A stretch of DNA of 64,000 bases, from NCBI RefSeq assembly GCF_003074135.1, contig NZ_PPDK01000001.1:2542001-2606000 (forward strand), written 5' to 3'. Position numbers and translations under genes: made by a program. This document shows, in pieces, positions 16,576 to 25,996 of this stretch. The notes beneath the pieces were generated by a model, which saw only the letters and a list, made by a program, of their open reading frames with translations, was not told the DNA's origin and did not search any database. Position 1 is the stretch's first letter; every line of letters begins with the position of its first letter. The DNA comes from Euzebya tangerina (GTDB taxonomy: Bacteria > Actinomycetota > Nitriliruptoria > Euzebyales > Euzebyaceae).

Positions 16576-19459
16576 ATTCGAGGGTGATGTAGTTGCGCCC
16601 CGGTCGGATAGGACTCGGTTGCCCGTCGAGCACCTCGTCGAAGGTGTAGTAGCTGAAGTTCCTGGCCTGGTTCCACGGGTCGTTGGAGTTGCAGCAGTAG
16701 AACCAGCTTCGGTCCAAGTCAAGCTCGCGTCGTTGTCCGTTGATGTAGAAGGTGTCGCTGGCGCGCCGCTGCAGATCGTCAGTGTGCATGATGAACAGAT
16801 ACGGCTCACTGTCGAGGCCGGGATAGGGGATGTCGACGATCATCGTGGCGCTGCTCTGTCCTGTTAGGTACCTGCCGAAGTCCGGTCCTGATGTGACCCG
16901 GACTGAGTCCAAACCGATCACGTCGGTCTGGCCGCCTAACGATTGGTCGAAGCTGATCGAGGCTCCGAAGCGGGTCGATGCTGACGAGAACGGCTCCGTC
17001 GGTGTCGTGTTGGTCGCGACAAGAGTTGCCATCGTGCAGCTGGTCCCAACCGTTATGTTGGCCGAGCCATCGACGGCCACTGCCAGTGGGTTCTGGCACA
17101 GTCGCGGGTACTGATCGAAGGCCAGCAGTGTGGCCGTCAACGAACCGAGATCACCGCTGGTGCCGATCGAAAGGGTGCCCCCACCCGTTGGCAGTTCCAG
17201 ATCAGCGTAGAGGGTTCCTGTGTTGCGCAGGTCTTTCGTCACAGACACTGATCGATCAGCGGACACAACATGCGTTTGACGTGCTGGACGTGACTCGCTT
17301 CCATCAGCGGTCGGAGATCCCGACGTGGCCAACTCCCTCCGCCAGGACGTGTCCTGCGGCAGGTCAACATCCGGGTCATCGAAGCCGAGGCCACGATTCG
17401 TCGTCCCATCGGGCAGACGGCCGGTCAGGACGTACGCCCACTCCCGATACTCGTGGAGTTCTTGGTCGAAGCCCGCGCCATCGGTCTCCCACAGATCGTA
17501 GATGACGTCGGAGGGACGGCGCGGAACGATGGCCTCCCCCAGTGTCTCCCACGTTTCTCGGACTGCATCGATTCCGAACCGGTCCTCGATGAACTCCGCC
17601 ACGAGGAACGACCCGTACTCCGCACCGCCGACGAGTTCGGTCGAGCGGTCGAACTCCCGCTCCGGTGCGCTGAGTGCATGTCTGATGTTCGTGGCATACC
17701 TGTTGGCGTCACGAACATCAGCATCCGGATGGATTTTCTCGACTTGGTGTGCGGCCCACTCGGCTGTGGCTTCACGCCACCACGTCCCGTTGTCGAAGTT
17801 CGCCACCAAGTCGGGGAGGCCGAGATAGCTGTACTGGAACTGATGGAACAACTCGTGGTGGACCAGATACGGACCCACTCGGTTGGGGTCGGTGTCCAGA
17901 TAGATGGCGGGTCGGCTTCCAGGAACCAGACTCGGCAGCGACAGCCCGGCCCCCGGCAGCATCAACGGGTTCATCACGATCTCAACCGTCTTCGACGGCT
18001 CTTGGTACCCAAGGCTGACGTAGTGCGTCCACGCTCGATTTGCCTCCGCGAGGACGAGGTCGATGAGATCGGGCCGACCGTTGCCGTCTTGGTCGTCCCC
18101 AGGCACACCCGTCTGGCCGACTGTGTAGAAGACCCGAAATTGGGGGTCGGGACTAGCCGATGACTGGGCGGATAGCTGCTGCAGCCCTGACGCTGCACCA
18201 TCTGTCGCGACGCACTCGAAGCGGGATAGGGCTGTCTGGTAGGGCTGCGAGCAGTCTGGCCAGGCGCTGGCCGGCGCCGTGCCGGCTGATGTATCCAAGA
18301 CGGGGACGAGCACGTCGACAATTGCGCGTCTTCCGTCGTCATCCACCGAGTCGAGGTAGCGCAGTCCCTCGATGCCGGCGTCACCGTCGGTCGGTCCGGT
18401 TGCGTCGGTGAACTCGCCCGGCAGGAGAGCAGGCGCGACCGTAGTGAAGAGCGCGAGTTCAGCGGCTGCCAGGTCGGTCAGATCGCTCCGATCATGGGCA
18501 GCGCGGATCAGTTGCAGCGATGTCGGGGGTGGCTGTGGAACGGTGACGGCCCCAATGGCAGGCGGAGAACGGTTCCCCGCACCATCTACCGCCCGAACCT
18601 CGTACTCGTGCGCCCCGGGCCCTGGATCCTCATCGATGTACGAGGTCTGCGCTGCCGCAGTTGTAGCCACGACGAGGCCGTCATCCACGGACGAACCTCT
18701 CCGAATCTCGTAGTTGACAACGTCGTCGGAGGGACTGGCCGTCCACCCCACAGAAGTGCCGACGGCGTCCAGTGCCAGCGTGAGCCCAGCCGGCGCGATC
18801 GGCGCCGTCCGATCAGGCGCAAGGCCTTCGATCACCGGAGACGGCGGCGCCTCAACGCCTTCGGGGCCTACGCCGACGATCCGATATCGAGGCTCATCCT
18901 GGGGCGGGTCGATGTCTTCGTATCCTCGCACAGTGATGGGGTCGGTTGTCAGTCGAACGAAGTTGTCAGTTGACGTGTCTGCGCGTTCGACATGCCATCC
19001 CGCAACGGCGCTGTCGGTCCAGTCGGGCCATCTGAGCCCGACGCCACGATCGGTCGTCTCAGTCGTGATGACTTCAGGAGATCGCAGGACATCGACAAAC
19101 GACACCGAGGCACGGAACTCCGTTCCGAGTGCCTCTCCCGAAGCGGCAGCCACCGAGCCCTCGACCACGATGTCGTATGGTCTGCTCCACGGGCGGGCCT
19201 CGATAACGACCTCGACAACGGCTGGGTCCTGGGTGACCATTGATGAGCCCGAATGGCTGTCCCCGAACTCGGTCTCAACTCGGACCGACTGGTCGGTGAC
19301 TGTCGCCGGATCGAGGGCTTCCGAGAACTGGACGATCACCCGATTCGTCCGGGGCACGTCCACGCCTGTTGGGGCGGCTTCGACCACGGTGAGTCCTCCC
19401 TGGGCCGACGCCGGCAGTGCAATGCAGAACAGAACGAAACACACCATGCCGACTGCCAT
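16499..19459 (-). CDS. Large secreted protein with FN3/Ig-like domains and a gluzincin-type metallopeptidase motif
   Basis: The 986-residue precursor has a signal peptide (cleavage near PASA-Q). An SbsA-type Ig-like domain follows (about 25-115, DVPRTNRVIVQFSEALDP), then FN3-like domains (about 120-320). The central region has HELFH (His535, Glu536, His539) and a downstream WWREATAEW (Glu563 or Glu567) as the likely third zinc ligand, which is the HExxH...E pattern of gluzincins. The C-terminal part is beta-rich and ends with a Cys-containing segment. There is no sortase signal or CWB2 repeat, so it is probably released. Base composition looks less GC-rich than its neighbours, hinting at transfer. 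Substrate unknown. Confidence 0.75.
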   Translation of the reverse strand: MAVGMVCFVLFCIALPASAQGGLTVVEAAPTGVDVPRTNRVIVQFSEALDPATVTDQSVRVETEFGDSHSGSSMVTQDPAVVEVVIEARPWSRPYDIVVEGSVAAASGEALGTEFRASVSFVDVLRSPEVITTETTDRGVGLRWPDWTDSAVAGWHVERADTSTDNFVRLTTDPITVRGYEDIDPPQDEPRYRIVGVGPEGVEAPPSPVIEGLAPDRTAPIAPAGLTLALDAVGTSVGWTASPSDDVVNYEIRRGSSVDDGLVVATTAAAQTSYIDEDPGPGAHEYEVRAVDGAGNRSPPAIGAVTVPQPPPTSLQLIRAAHDRSDLTDLAAAELALFTTVAPALLPGEFTDATGPTDGDAGIEGLRYLDSVDDDGRRAIVDVLVPVLDTSAGTAPASAWPDCSQPYQTALSRFECVATDGAASGLQQLSAQSSASPDPQFRVFYTVGQTGVPGDDQDGNGRPDLIDLVLAEANRAWTHYVSLGYQEPSKTVEIVMNPLMLPGAGLSLPSLVPGSRPAIYLDTDPNRVGPYLVHHELFHQFQYSYLGLPDLVANFDNGTWWREATAEWAAHQVEKIHPDADVRDANRYATNIRHALSAPEREFDRSTELVGGAEYGSFLVAEFIEDRFGIDAVRETWETLGEAIVPRRPSDVIYDLWETDGAGFDQELHEYREWAYVLTGRLPDGTTNRGLGFDDPDVDLPQDTSWRRELATSGSPTADGSESRPARQTHVVSADRSVSVTKDLRNTGTLYADLELPTGGGTLSIGTSGDLGSLTATLLAFDQYPRLCQNPLAVAVDGSANITVGTSCTMATLVATNTTPTEPFSSASTRFGASISFDQSLGGQTDVIGLDSVRVTSGPDFGRYLTGQSSATMIVDIPYPGLDSEPYLFIMHTDDLQRRASDTFYINGQRRELDLDRSWFYCCNSNDPWNQARNFSYYTFDEVLDGQPSPIRPGRNYITLELNAQNHTQRIRGLQVGWCRFGCPRW

Positions 19460-19677
19460 TCTGGATATGCTTCCCCCACTGGAAGTAGTCGATCGAGACT
19501 AGTTATGCGACCGAGCCATCCACAGAGTATGGAGCAATCAACTCTGAGTCAACCTGGAACAGCGGCGGACCAGCGCGTTGTGGACCGAGGGTTACAGCCG
19601 GCAGCTCGCTACCCTTGGTCGGGCCGTGGGGGACACCGCTGCGCGGCGCAGCCAGAAGAATCCAAGGAGTGCATGGC

Positions 19678-21708
19678 GTGTCAGAAGTCATCAGGGTGTA
19701 CGGACCGGAGGAGACAACTGTCCAGGTCACCCCCGGGACGACGGCCCAGGACGCGCTGAAGGCTCTGGGTGCGATCCGGGGCATGGTGGTGGCGGCCCAC
19801 GTCGATGACGCCATGGTCGACCTCGACACCCCGGTCGAGGACGGCCAGGTCGTTCGGCCCATCCCCGCGGACTCCGACGACGGTCGTTTCATCATCCGGC
19901 ACTCGACCGCCCACGTCATGGCGCAGGCCGTGACCGACCTGTTCCCGGGTACCAACTTCGGCATCGGGCCGCCCGTCGAGAACGGCTTCTACTACGACTT
20001 CGACCCGGCCGAGCCGTTCACCGAGGAGGACCTGACCAAGATCGAGGGTCGGATGGTCCAGATCGTCCGCGAGGATCAGCCGTTCGAGCGGCTGGAGGTG
20101 TCCACCGACGAGGCGCTGGAAGCCTTCTCGGGCAACCCGTACAAGGTCGAGATCATCACCGACGGCGAGGCCGCGGCCGACGACCCGACGGCCCCCGCCG
20201 GCGAGTCGGGCATCACGATCTACCGCAACACCAAACCGGAGGGCGCTGCGGGGGAGGGGCCGGGGTACTGGCAGGACCTCTGCCGCGGCCCCCACGTGCC
20301 CACCACGAAGTGGATTCCGGCCTTCACGCTGCAGCGCGTCGCCGGCGCCTACTGGCGGGGTGATGAGAAGAACAAGATGCTCCAGCGGATCTACGGCACC
20401 GCGTGGGAGTCGAAGAAGGCCCTGAAGGCGTTCCTCGCCCAGCAGGAGGAGGCCCGCAAGCGCGATCACCGCAAGCTCGGCCGTGAGTTGGACCTGATCA
20501 GCTTCCCCGACGAGTTGGGTGCCGGTCTTGCCGTGTGGCACCCGGACGGGGCGATCGTCCGGCAGGAGATCGAGGACTACATCCGGGATGCGGTCCGGCG
20601 GCGGGGCTACCAACCGGCCTACACCCCGCACATCGGCAAGTCGCTGCTCTGGGAGACCAGTGGGCACCTCGGCTTCTACGCCGACGGGATGTACCCCCCG
20701 ATGGAGATGGACGCCTCCTCCAGCGGCGAGGCCGGCACCGGGACGGACTACTACCCCAAGCCGATGAACTGCCCGTTCCACGTCCTGATCTACCGGTCGC
20801 GGGGCCGCTCCTACCGGGAGTTGCCGCTCCGGCTGGCCGAACTCGGGACCGTCTATCGCTACGAGCGTTCGGGCGTCATCCACGGTCTCATGCGGGCCCG
20901 GGGCTTCACCCAGGACGACTCCCACATCTTCTGCACCGGCGAGCAGTTGGTCGACGAGGCGCTGGCGTGCGTCGAGTTCGCCCTAGACGTGTACCGCGAC
21001 TTCGGCTTCGACGGGCCCAGTCGCGTCGCCCTGTCGACGCGGCCGGCCAAAGCCGAGACCGTCGGGACCGACGAGGGCTGGGCGCACGCCGAGAGCGCAC
21101 TGCGGGAGGCACTCGACCGCTCGGGCCTGGAGTACGTCGTGGACGAGGGTGAGGGGGCCTTCTACGGTCCGAAGATCGACATGCAGGTCACCGACGCGAT
21201 CGGGCGGGCGTGGCAGCTGACCACCGTGCAGATCGACTTCAACCTGCCGGAGCGGTTCGGCCTGACCTACACCGCCTCGGGCGGGGAGGCGCAGCAGCCG
21301 TACATGGTCCACCGCGCCCTGCTCGGATCCGTCGACCGCTTCTTCGGCGTGCTGCTGGAGCACTACGGCGGAGCCTTCCCGACCTGGCTTGCGCCGCGCC
21401 AGGCCGTGGTCATCCCGATCTCCGACAGCCACCTGGACTACGCGGCGACGGTCGCCGACTCGCTCCGCGGCGCGGGCCTTCGCGCAGAGGTCGACGTCGG
21501 CGAGGACTCGATGGGCAACAAGATCCGCAAGCACCAGGGCAACAAGGTCCCCTACATGCTCATCGTGGGGGACAACGAGGCGGAGGAGCGGACGGTGTCG
21601 ATCCGCCCGCGGTACGGCGACCAGCGCAAGGGAGTCCCCCTGGACGAGTTCGCGGACGAACTCGCCGCCGAAGTGGCCTCCCGGACGGTTGGCCCCCAGC
21701 CGGAGTAG
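19678..21708 (+). CDS. thrS: Threonyl-tRNA synthetase
   Basis: The 676-residue class II synthetase begins with a TGS domain, then the editing/SAD domain (HSTAHVMAQAVTDLFPG) and the catalytic core with motif 2, the zinc site Cys in MNCPFHV and the motif 3 region. It ends with the anticodon-binding domain. It charges tRNA-Thr and edits Ser-tRNA-Thr. The GTG at 19678 is chosen because AAGGAG lies eight bases upstream (19664-19669); an upstream in-frame ATG adds 21 residues without TGS character. It heads the locus that continues with PI-phosphate synthase, as in Mycobacterium. No T-box structure is evident in the 218-base upstream gap. Confidence 0.96.
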   Translation: MSEVIRVYGPEETTVQVTPGTTAQDALKALGAIRGMVVAAHVDDAMVDLDTPVEDGQVVRPIPADSDDGRFIIRHSTAHVMAQAVTDLFPGTNFGIGPPVENGFYYDFDPAEPFTEEDLTKIEGRMVQIVREDQPFERLEVSTDEALEAFSGNPYKVEIITDGEAAADDPTAPAGESGITIYRNTKPEGAAGEGPGYWQDLCRGPHVPTTKWIPAFTLQRVAGAYWRGDEKNKMLQRIYGTAWESKKALKAFLAQQEEARKRDHRKLGRELDLISFPDELGAGLAVWHPDGAIVRQEIEDYIRDAVRRRGYQPAYTPHIGKSLLWETSGHLGFYADGMYPPMEMDASSSGEAGTGTDYYPKPMNCPFHVLIYRSRGRSYRELPLRLAELGTVYRYERSGVIHGLMRARGFTQDDSHIFCTGEQLVDEALACVEFALDVYRDFGFDGPSRVALSTRPAKAETVGTDEGWAHAESALREALDRSGLEYVVDEGEGAFYGPKIDMQVTDAIGRAWQLTTVQIDFNLPERFGLTYTASGGEAQQPYMVHRALLGSVDRFFGVLLEHYGGAFPTWLAPRQAVVIPISDSHLDYAATVADSLRGAGLRAEVDVGEDSMGNKIRKHQGNKVPYMLIVGDNEAEERTVSIRPRYGDQRKGVPLDEFADELAAEVASRTVGPQPE

Positions 21709-21749
21709 CGGTCGGACCCGGTACCGGCGATCACGCGACCGGTCCCCCG

Positions 21750-21755
21750 TACACT
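21750..21755 (+). promoter_or_regulatory. Putative -10 box (leaderless) of the Gln-rich membrane protein gene
   Basis: TACACT ends seven bases before the ATG at 21763, and no Shine-Dalgarno is present. Confidence 0.4.
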
Positions 21756-21762
21756 GACCCCG

Positions 21763-22809
21763 ATGAGTGAGACACCTGAGGGACCCTCCGACGACTGGTC
21801 TCGCGGCTGGGACGACAGCGGCGCCGAACCCGATCCGGTCGCCGGGCCGTCCTCGGACGACGCGGCTGAGCCGCCCAGTCAGCCGGCTGCCGCTGAGCCA
21901 CCCTCCCCGCAGGACAACTCGTCGTTCCCCGACCCGGCTGCGACCGCCGGTTGGTCACTGCCCCCGGCGCAGCCCGCGTCTGGCGAGCCCGGCCAGTCCG
22001 GCTTCGGCCAGTCCGGCCAGGACCCCTTCGGCCAGTCCGGCCAGGCACCATCAGGGTGGTCGGGCCAGGGCGGTGTCGGCCAGTTGCCACCCAACCCGCC
22101 ACAGGCCGGGCCGCCACCCTCGGGCCCACCGCCAGCGCCGCCTGGGTACGGCCAGTCCGGCTTCGGCCAGCAGGGCTACCCCCAGCAGGGCTATTCCCAG
22201 CAGGGCTACCCCCAGCAGGGCTACTCCCAGCCAGGCACGGCACCGCCGGGCTACGGCCAGCCTGCATTCGGACAGCCGGGGTTCAGTCAGCCGGGGTTCA
22301 GTCAGCCAGGCCTCGGTCAGCCCCCGCAGAAGTCGGGCTCTGGGACGAAGGTCGTCCTCATCGTCCTCGGTGTGCTCGGTGTCCTGGTCCTCATCGCTGT
22401 CATCGGTGTGGTCTTCCTGGTCAATCGGGCCGGCGATGTCGTGGAGGACGCCGTCGTCCAGTTCGAGGACTTCGACTTCGACGCCGGCTCGGCGAACATC
22501 CCCGACGGCCCTCGACTGCTGGACAGCGGCGGCTCGGTGGGCGGCTCCGACGACTCCCAGTCGTTCTCCTTCATCGTCGAAACAGTCGGCCCCGTCCAGA
22601 TCGACGTCCTCGGCGACAGCGGGTTCGATCCCGTCCTCGAACTGCGCGATGAGTCCGGCAACCTCATCGCCGAGAACGACGACAGCGACATCGGGTTCGG
22701 GCTCGACTCGCGAATCAACATGACGCTCCAGCCCGGGACCTACGAGGCCCGGGTCGACGGGTTCGCGGGCGATGAGGGCTCGTTCGCCATCATCGTCACC
22801 GACCTGTAG
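21763..22809 (+). CDS. Membrane protein with a Pro/Gln/Gly-rich cytoplasmic repeat region and a PPC-like outer domain
   Basis: The 348-residue protein has a disordered, acidic-to-Gln/Gly/Pro-rich N-terminal half (about 1-190) made of degenerate [18 protein letters not shown] units. One membrane helix follows (about 196-220, [20 protein letters not shown]), then an extracellular domain of about 110 residues ([33 protein letters not shown]) resembling bacterial pre-peptidase C-terminal domains. No signal peptide is seen, so the repeats should face the cytosol. It occupies the place where mycobacteria have a HIT-family gene between thrS and pgsA. Its function is unknown; it may scaffold at the membrane. 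Confidence 0.75.
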   Translation: MSETPEGPSDDWSRGWDDSGAEPDPVAGPSSDDAAEPPSQPAAAEPPSPQDNSSFPDPAATAGWSLPPAQPASGEPGQSGFGQSGQDPFGQSGQAPSGWSGQGGVGQLPPNPPQAGPPPSGPPPAPPGYGQSGFGQQGYPQQGYSQQGYPQQGYSQPGTAPPGYGQPAFGQPGFSQPGFSQPGLGQPPQKSGSGTKVVLIVLGVLGVLVLIAVIGVVFLVNRAGDVVEDAVVQFEDFDFDAGSANIPDGPRLLDSGGSVGGSDDSQSFSFIVETVGPVQIDVLGDSGFDPVLELRDESGNLIAENDDSDIGFGLDSRINMTLQPGTYEARVDGFAGDEGSFAIIVTDL

Positions 22810-22825
22810 CCCCACGCCGCCGCCG

Positions 22826-23431
22826 ATGGCCGTCAACGCCTACTTCCGCACCTCCACCGACAAGGTCGTCCTGCCGATCGGTCGAGGTCTGGCGCGTGCC
22901 GGCCTGACGCCGAACGGGATCACGACGCTCGGACTGCTCGGGGTCATCCTCGGCATCACCATCCTCCTGCTCGGCCGTCCGGTCCTCGGCGGGTGGATCG
23001 TGGCCTTCGCGACGATCCTGGATGCCTTCGACGGGACGGTTGCCCGTCTGACGGATTCGCAGACGGAGATGGGGGCCTTCTACGACTCCGTCGCCGACCG
23101 GGTTGCGGATGCGACGATCTTCGCCGCCTGCGCCTGGGTCGCCCGCGACCAGCCGCTGGTCTTCACCGGCGTGATGATCGCGTTCGCCACCGCACTGATC
23201 ACCTCCTACATCCGCGCCAAGGCCGAGTCGCTCGGCTTCGACGCGACGGTCGGCCTGATCGAGCGGCCCGAGCGAGTCGCCATCATCCTCCCCGCCCTCG
23301 GCTACGGGTTCCTCGGCTGGGGGGCCTGGCTGCTGGCGGTCGGGGGCGCCATCACGATCGCGCAGCGCCTGCATGCGGTGATGTCCCAGGCCAGGGAGCG
23401 CGCCGACGAGCGGACGTCCGACGAGCGCTGA
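22826..23431 (+). CDS. pgsA: Phosphatidylinositol-phosphate synthase (CDP-alcohol phosphatidyltransferase)
   Basis: A 201-residue integral membrane enzyme with the CDP-alcohol phosphatidyltransferase signature in DAFDGTVAR...GAFYDSVADR. The four metal-binding acidic residues are Asp66, Asp69, Asp87 and Asp91. The later block SYIRAKAES and IERPER matches the inositol-phosphate-binding pocket of actinobacterial PIP synthases, as in mycobacterial PgsA1, which joins CDP-diacylglycerol to inositol 3-phosphate. The neighbourhood (PatA, PimA) supports this over PG-phosphate synthase. The ATG at 22826 starts just before the first amphipathic helix; an upstream start gives only Ser/Pro-rich residues. 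Confidence 0.9.
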   Translation: MAVNAYFRTSTDKVVLPIGRGLARAGLTPNGITTLGLLGVILGITILLLGRPVLGGWIVAFATILDAFDGTVARLTDSQTEMGAFYDSVADRVADATIFAACAWVARDQPLVFTGVMIAFATALITSYIRAKAESLGFDATVGLIERPERVAIILPALGYGFLGWGAWLLAVGGAITIAQRLHAVMSQARERADERTSDER

Positions 23432-23469
23432 GATGTTCGTGCTCACCCCCTACCGGAGAGGGTTGCGAC

Positions 23470-24897
23470 ATGCAGACCCAGATGTTGATCGGCGGAGACT
23501 TCACCGACGCTGCCGACGGCAGCACGATGCCGGTCGAGGACCCGGCCACCGGCGAGACCATCGCGGAGGTGGCGGCGGGTGGCCCCGCCGACGTGGTCAC
23601 CGCGGTGGCGCGAGCGCACGTGGCCCAGTCCCAGTGGGCAGCCACCGCCCCCCGCGACCGAGCCGAGACCCTGCGACGCGTCTGGCAGTTGATGACCGAC
23701 GCCCAGGAGGAGTTGGCCGACCTCATCACGGCGGAGAACGGCAAGCCGCTCGCTGACGCCCGAGGTGAGGTGGCCTACGCCGCGGAGTTCTTCCGCTGGA
23801 ACGCCGAGGAGACCGTCCGCCTGCGCGGCGAGTTGGGCGTCGCACCGTCGGGCACCAACCGCATCCTGGTGCACCACCCGCCGATCGGGGTGGTCGCCAT
23901 GATCACCCCCTGGAACTTCCCGGCTGCGATGATCACGCGCAAACTCGCGCCGGCGCTGGGCGCCGGCAACGGTGTCGTGATCAAACCACCGGCCCAGACC
24001 CCGCTCACGGCCCTCCGCATCGGCGAACTGCTCGGCGATGCCGGCGTGCCGGACGGCCTGGTGAACGTCGTTCCGACAGCGGACTCCGCCGGCTGGTTCG
24101 ACACCTGCGTCGACCAGGAGCCGGTTCGGATGGTCTCGTTCACCGGCTCCACCGAGGTCGGTCGGGTCCTGCTCCGCCGCGCGGCGGACCGGGTGCTGAA
24201 GACGGTGATGGAGTTGGGTGGCAATGCGCCCTTCATCGTCTTCGACGACGCCGACCTCGACGCGGCGGTCGAGGGCGCGATGCTCGCCAAGATGCGCCAC
24301 TCCGCTGAGACCTGCACGGCCGCGAACCGGTTCTACGCCCATCGGTCGGTGGCCACCGACTTCGCGGAGCGCTTCGCGGCCGCCATGGCAGAGGTCCAGA
24401 TCGGCCCCGGAGCCGACGACGCCACGACGTGTGGGCCGCTCATCGACGCCGAGGCCGTCCAACGGATGGTCACGCTGGTCGAGGAGGCACGAGATGACGG
24501 GGCGCGTGTGCTGACGGGCGGGGGGGTGCCGGATCGGCCCGGCCACTTCTTCAACCCGACGGTCCTCGGGGAGGTCGGGCATGCCTCGTCCATCGCTCGG
24601 ACGGAGATCTTCGGCCCCGTGGCTCCCGTGATCCCCTTCGAGGACACCGATGCCGTCATCGAGATGGCCAACGACACCGAGATGGGCCTTACCGGCTACG
24701 TGTACACCGAGGACCTGCGTCGGGGACTCGCCGTCAGCGAACGGATCCGAGCCGGCATGATCGGGCTCAACCGCGGACTGGTCAGCGACCCTGCCGCTCC
24801 GTTCGGCGGGATGAAGCAATCCGGACTGGGCCGCGAAGGCTCCACCGACGGGATCTACGAGTTCTGCGAGACCCAGTACATCGCCACATCCTGGTAG
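23470..24897 (+). CDS. Aldehyde dehydrogenase, succinate-semialdehyde dehydrogenase-like
   Basis: The 475-residue NAD(P)-dependent aldehyde dehydrogenase has Asn149 in ITPWNFP, Glu248 in MELGGNAP and the catalytic Cys282 in SAETCTAANRF. The overall pattern (ENGKPLADARGEV, PFGGMKQSGLGREG) fits the GabD group, which oxidises succinate semialdehyde. The Cys loop is SAETCTAAN instead of the usual GQTCVCAN, so specificity could differ. ATG is preceded by GGAGAGGG. It is inserted between PIP synthase and PatA, where mycobacteria have nothing, and has no aminotransferase partner here. Confidence 0.9.
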   Translation: MQTQMLIGGDFTDAADGSTMPVEDPATGETIAEVAAGGPADVVTAVARAHVAQSQWAATAPRDRAETLRRVWQLMTDAQEELADLITAENGKPLADARGEVAYAAEFFRWNAEETVRLRGELGVAPSGTNRILVHHPPIGVVAMITPWNFPAAMITRKLAPALGAGNGVVIKPPAQTPLTALRIGELLGDAGVPDGLVNVVPTADSAGWFDTCVDQEPVRMVSFTGSTEVGRVLLRRAADRVLKTVMELGGNAPFIVFDDADLDAAVEGAMLAKMRHSAETCTAANRFYAHRSVATDFAERFAAAMAEVQIGPGADDATTCGPLIDAEAVQRMVTLVEEARDDGARVLTGGGVPDRPGHFFNPTVLGEVGHASSIARTEIFGPVAPVIPFEDTDAVIEMANDTEMGLTGYVYTEDLRRGLAVSERIRAGMIGLNRGLVSDPAAPFGGMKQSGLGREGSTDGIYEFCETQYIATSW

Positions 24898-24925
24898 CCA
24901 GTTCCGTCACCGCGGGCGCAATCGC

Positions 24926-24931
24926 TAGTCT
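24926..24931 (+). promoter_or_regulatory. Putative -10 box of patA-pimA (leaderless)
   Basis: TAGTCT ends nine bases before the patA ATG, with TTCCGT 18 bases upstream (24902-24907) as a weak -35. A private promoter here would separate patA-pimA from the aldehyde dehydrogenase gene. Confidence 0.45.
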
Positions 24932-24940
24932 CTGGCACCG

Positions 24941-25996
24941 ATGAGTGCTCGGACCGCTGACCCAACGCCGCTGGTCAGCGGCCTTCCGCCGGCCCCCCGG
25001 ACGGACTTCGGGCCCCAGCCCGACGGCTCCTACACCTACCGGGGGAGTGGCCGAGCGGGCGAGCCCGTGGACCGCAATCACGGCGCCGCCGACCGGGTGC
25101 CCGCGCCCCGAACCCCGGAGACGACCGCCCAGCAGGTCGGTGGCCACCTCTGGGGTGGCCTGTGGGAGGCGGCACGGTCCCTCCCTGGCCCGCTGGCCTT
25201 CGGTCTTGCGCGTAGCGGTGGACTGACCGCCGACACCTGGGCATCCCTCCGACGCGGTCACCACGGCGCCATGATCCGGCGGAACCTCGCGCGAGTGGTC
25301 CCCGGTCCCGATCTCGGGGATGCCGTGACCCGCGCCTATGCGTCCTACGCCCGCTACTACATGGAGGCGTTCCGCACCGCCGACATCGACCCCGACGACC
25401 TGGACCGACGGACCACCGCCGGCGGGTTCGAGCACCTCGACGGGGTCCTTGCGGAGGGACGCGGCGCGATCATCCTGCTGGCCCATCACGGCTCGTGGGA
25501 CATCGCCGCTCGCTGGGCCGAGAGCCACGGCTACCACCTGGCCTGCGTGGCGGAGGTGCTGCGGCCGCGTCGCCTCTTCAGGAAGTTCGTGACGATGCGG
25601 GAGGCCATCGGTCTCGAGATCGTGCCGCTCCGGCGAGGGGAGAATCTGGACGCGCGACTCAAGGAGGTCCTGGCGGCCAACCACCTGGTCGGGCTGCTCA
25701 GCGACCGCGATCTGTCAGGACGGGCCCCCCTGGTCGACTTCTTCGGAGAGCCCGCCCGAATCCCCGTCGGTCCCGCGCGGCTGAGCGCAGCCACGGGATC
25801 GAAGATCGTCCCGATCACCATGCTCCACCGGCCGAACATGCGCTACCACCTGCAGGTCCTCGAGCCATTTGACACCGTCGGCCTGGACCTGGCGGACGGT
25901 GTGCAACGGACTGCCAGGGCACTGGAGGACCTCATCCGGCTGGACCCGGCCCAGTGGCACGCCTTCCAGCCCATCTTCGAGGCGGACCGGAGATGA
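24941..25996 (+). CDS. patA: PatA-like phosphatidylinositol mannoside acyltransferase
   Basis: The 351-residue protein belongs to the lauroyl/LPLAT acyltransferase family. The catalytic H-x4-D motif is HHGSWD (His182, Asp187), followed by LLSDRDLSG and IPVGPARLS. In mycobacteria PatA acylates the mannose of PIM at the inner face of the membrane. An N-terminal extension of about 65 residues, rich in Pro, Gly and Arg, is longer than usual and looks disordered. The stop overlaps the pimA ATG (ATGA), coupling acylation and mannosylation enzymes. The assignment rests on context as well as on family motifs. Confidence 0.85.
   Translation: MSARTADPTPLVSGLPPAPRTDFGPQPDGSYTYRGSGRAGEPVDRNHGAADRVPAPRTPETTAQQVGGHLWGGLWEAARSLPGPLAFGLARSGGLTADTWASLRRGHHGAMIRRNLARVVPGPDLGDAVTRAYASYARYYMEAFRTADIDPDDLDRRTTAGGFEHLDGVLAEGRGAIILLAHHGSWDIAARWAESHGYHLACVAEVLRPRRLFRKFVTMREAIGLEIVPLRRGENLDARLKEVLAANHLVGLLSDRDLSGRAPLVDFFGEPARIPVGPARLSAATGSKIVPITMLHRPNMRYHLQVLEPFDTVGLDLADGVQRTARALEDLIRLDPAQWHAFQPIFEADRR

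Noticed and set aside
19460-19677. Possible T-box or other tRNA-sensing leader upstream of thrS
   Set aside because: No T-box sequence (UGGN-type bulge), specifier loop or antiterminator could be found. The gap seems to hold only divergent promoters and the AAGGAG ribosome site.
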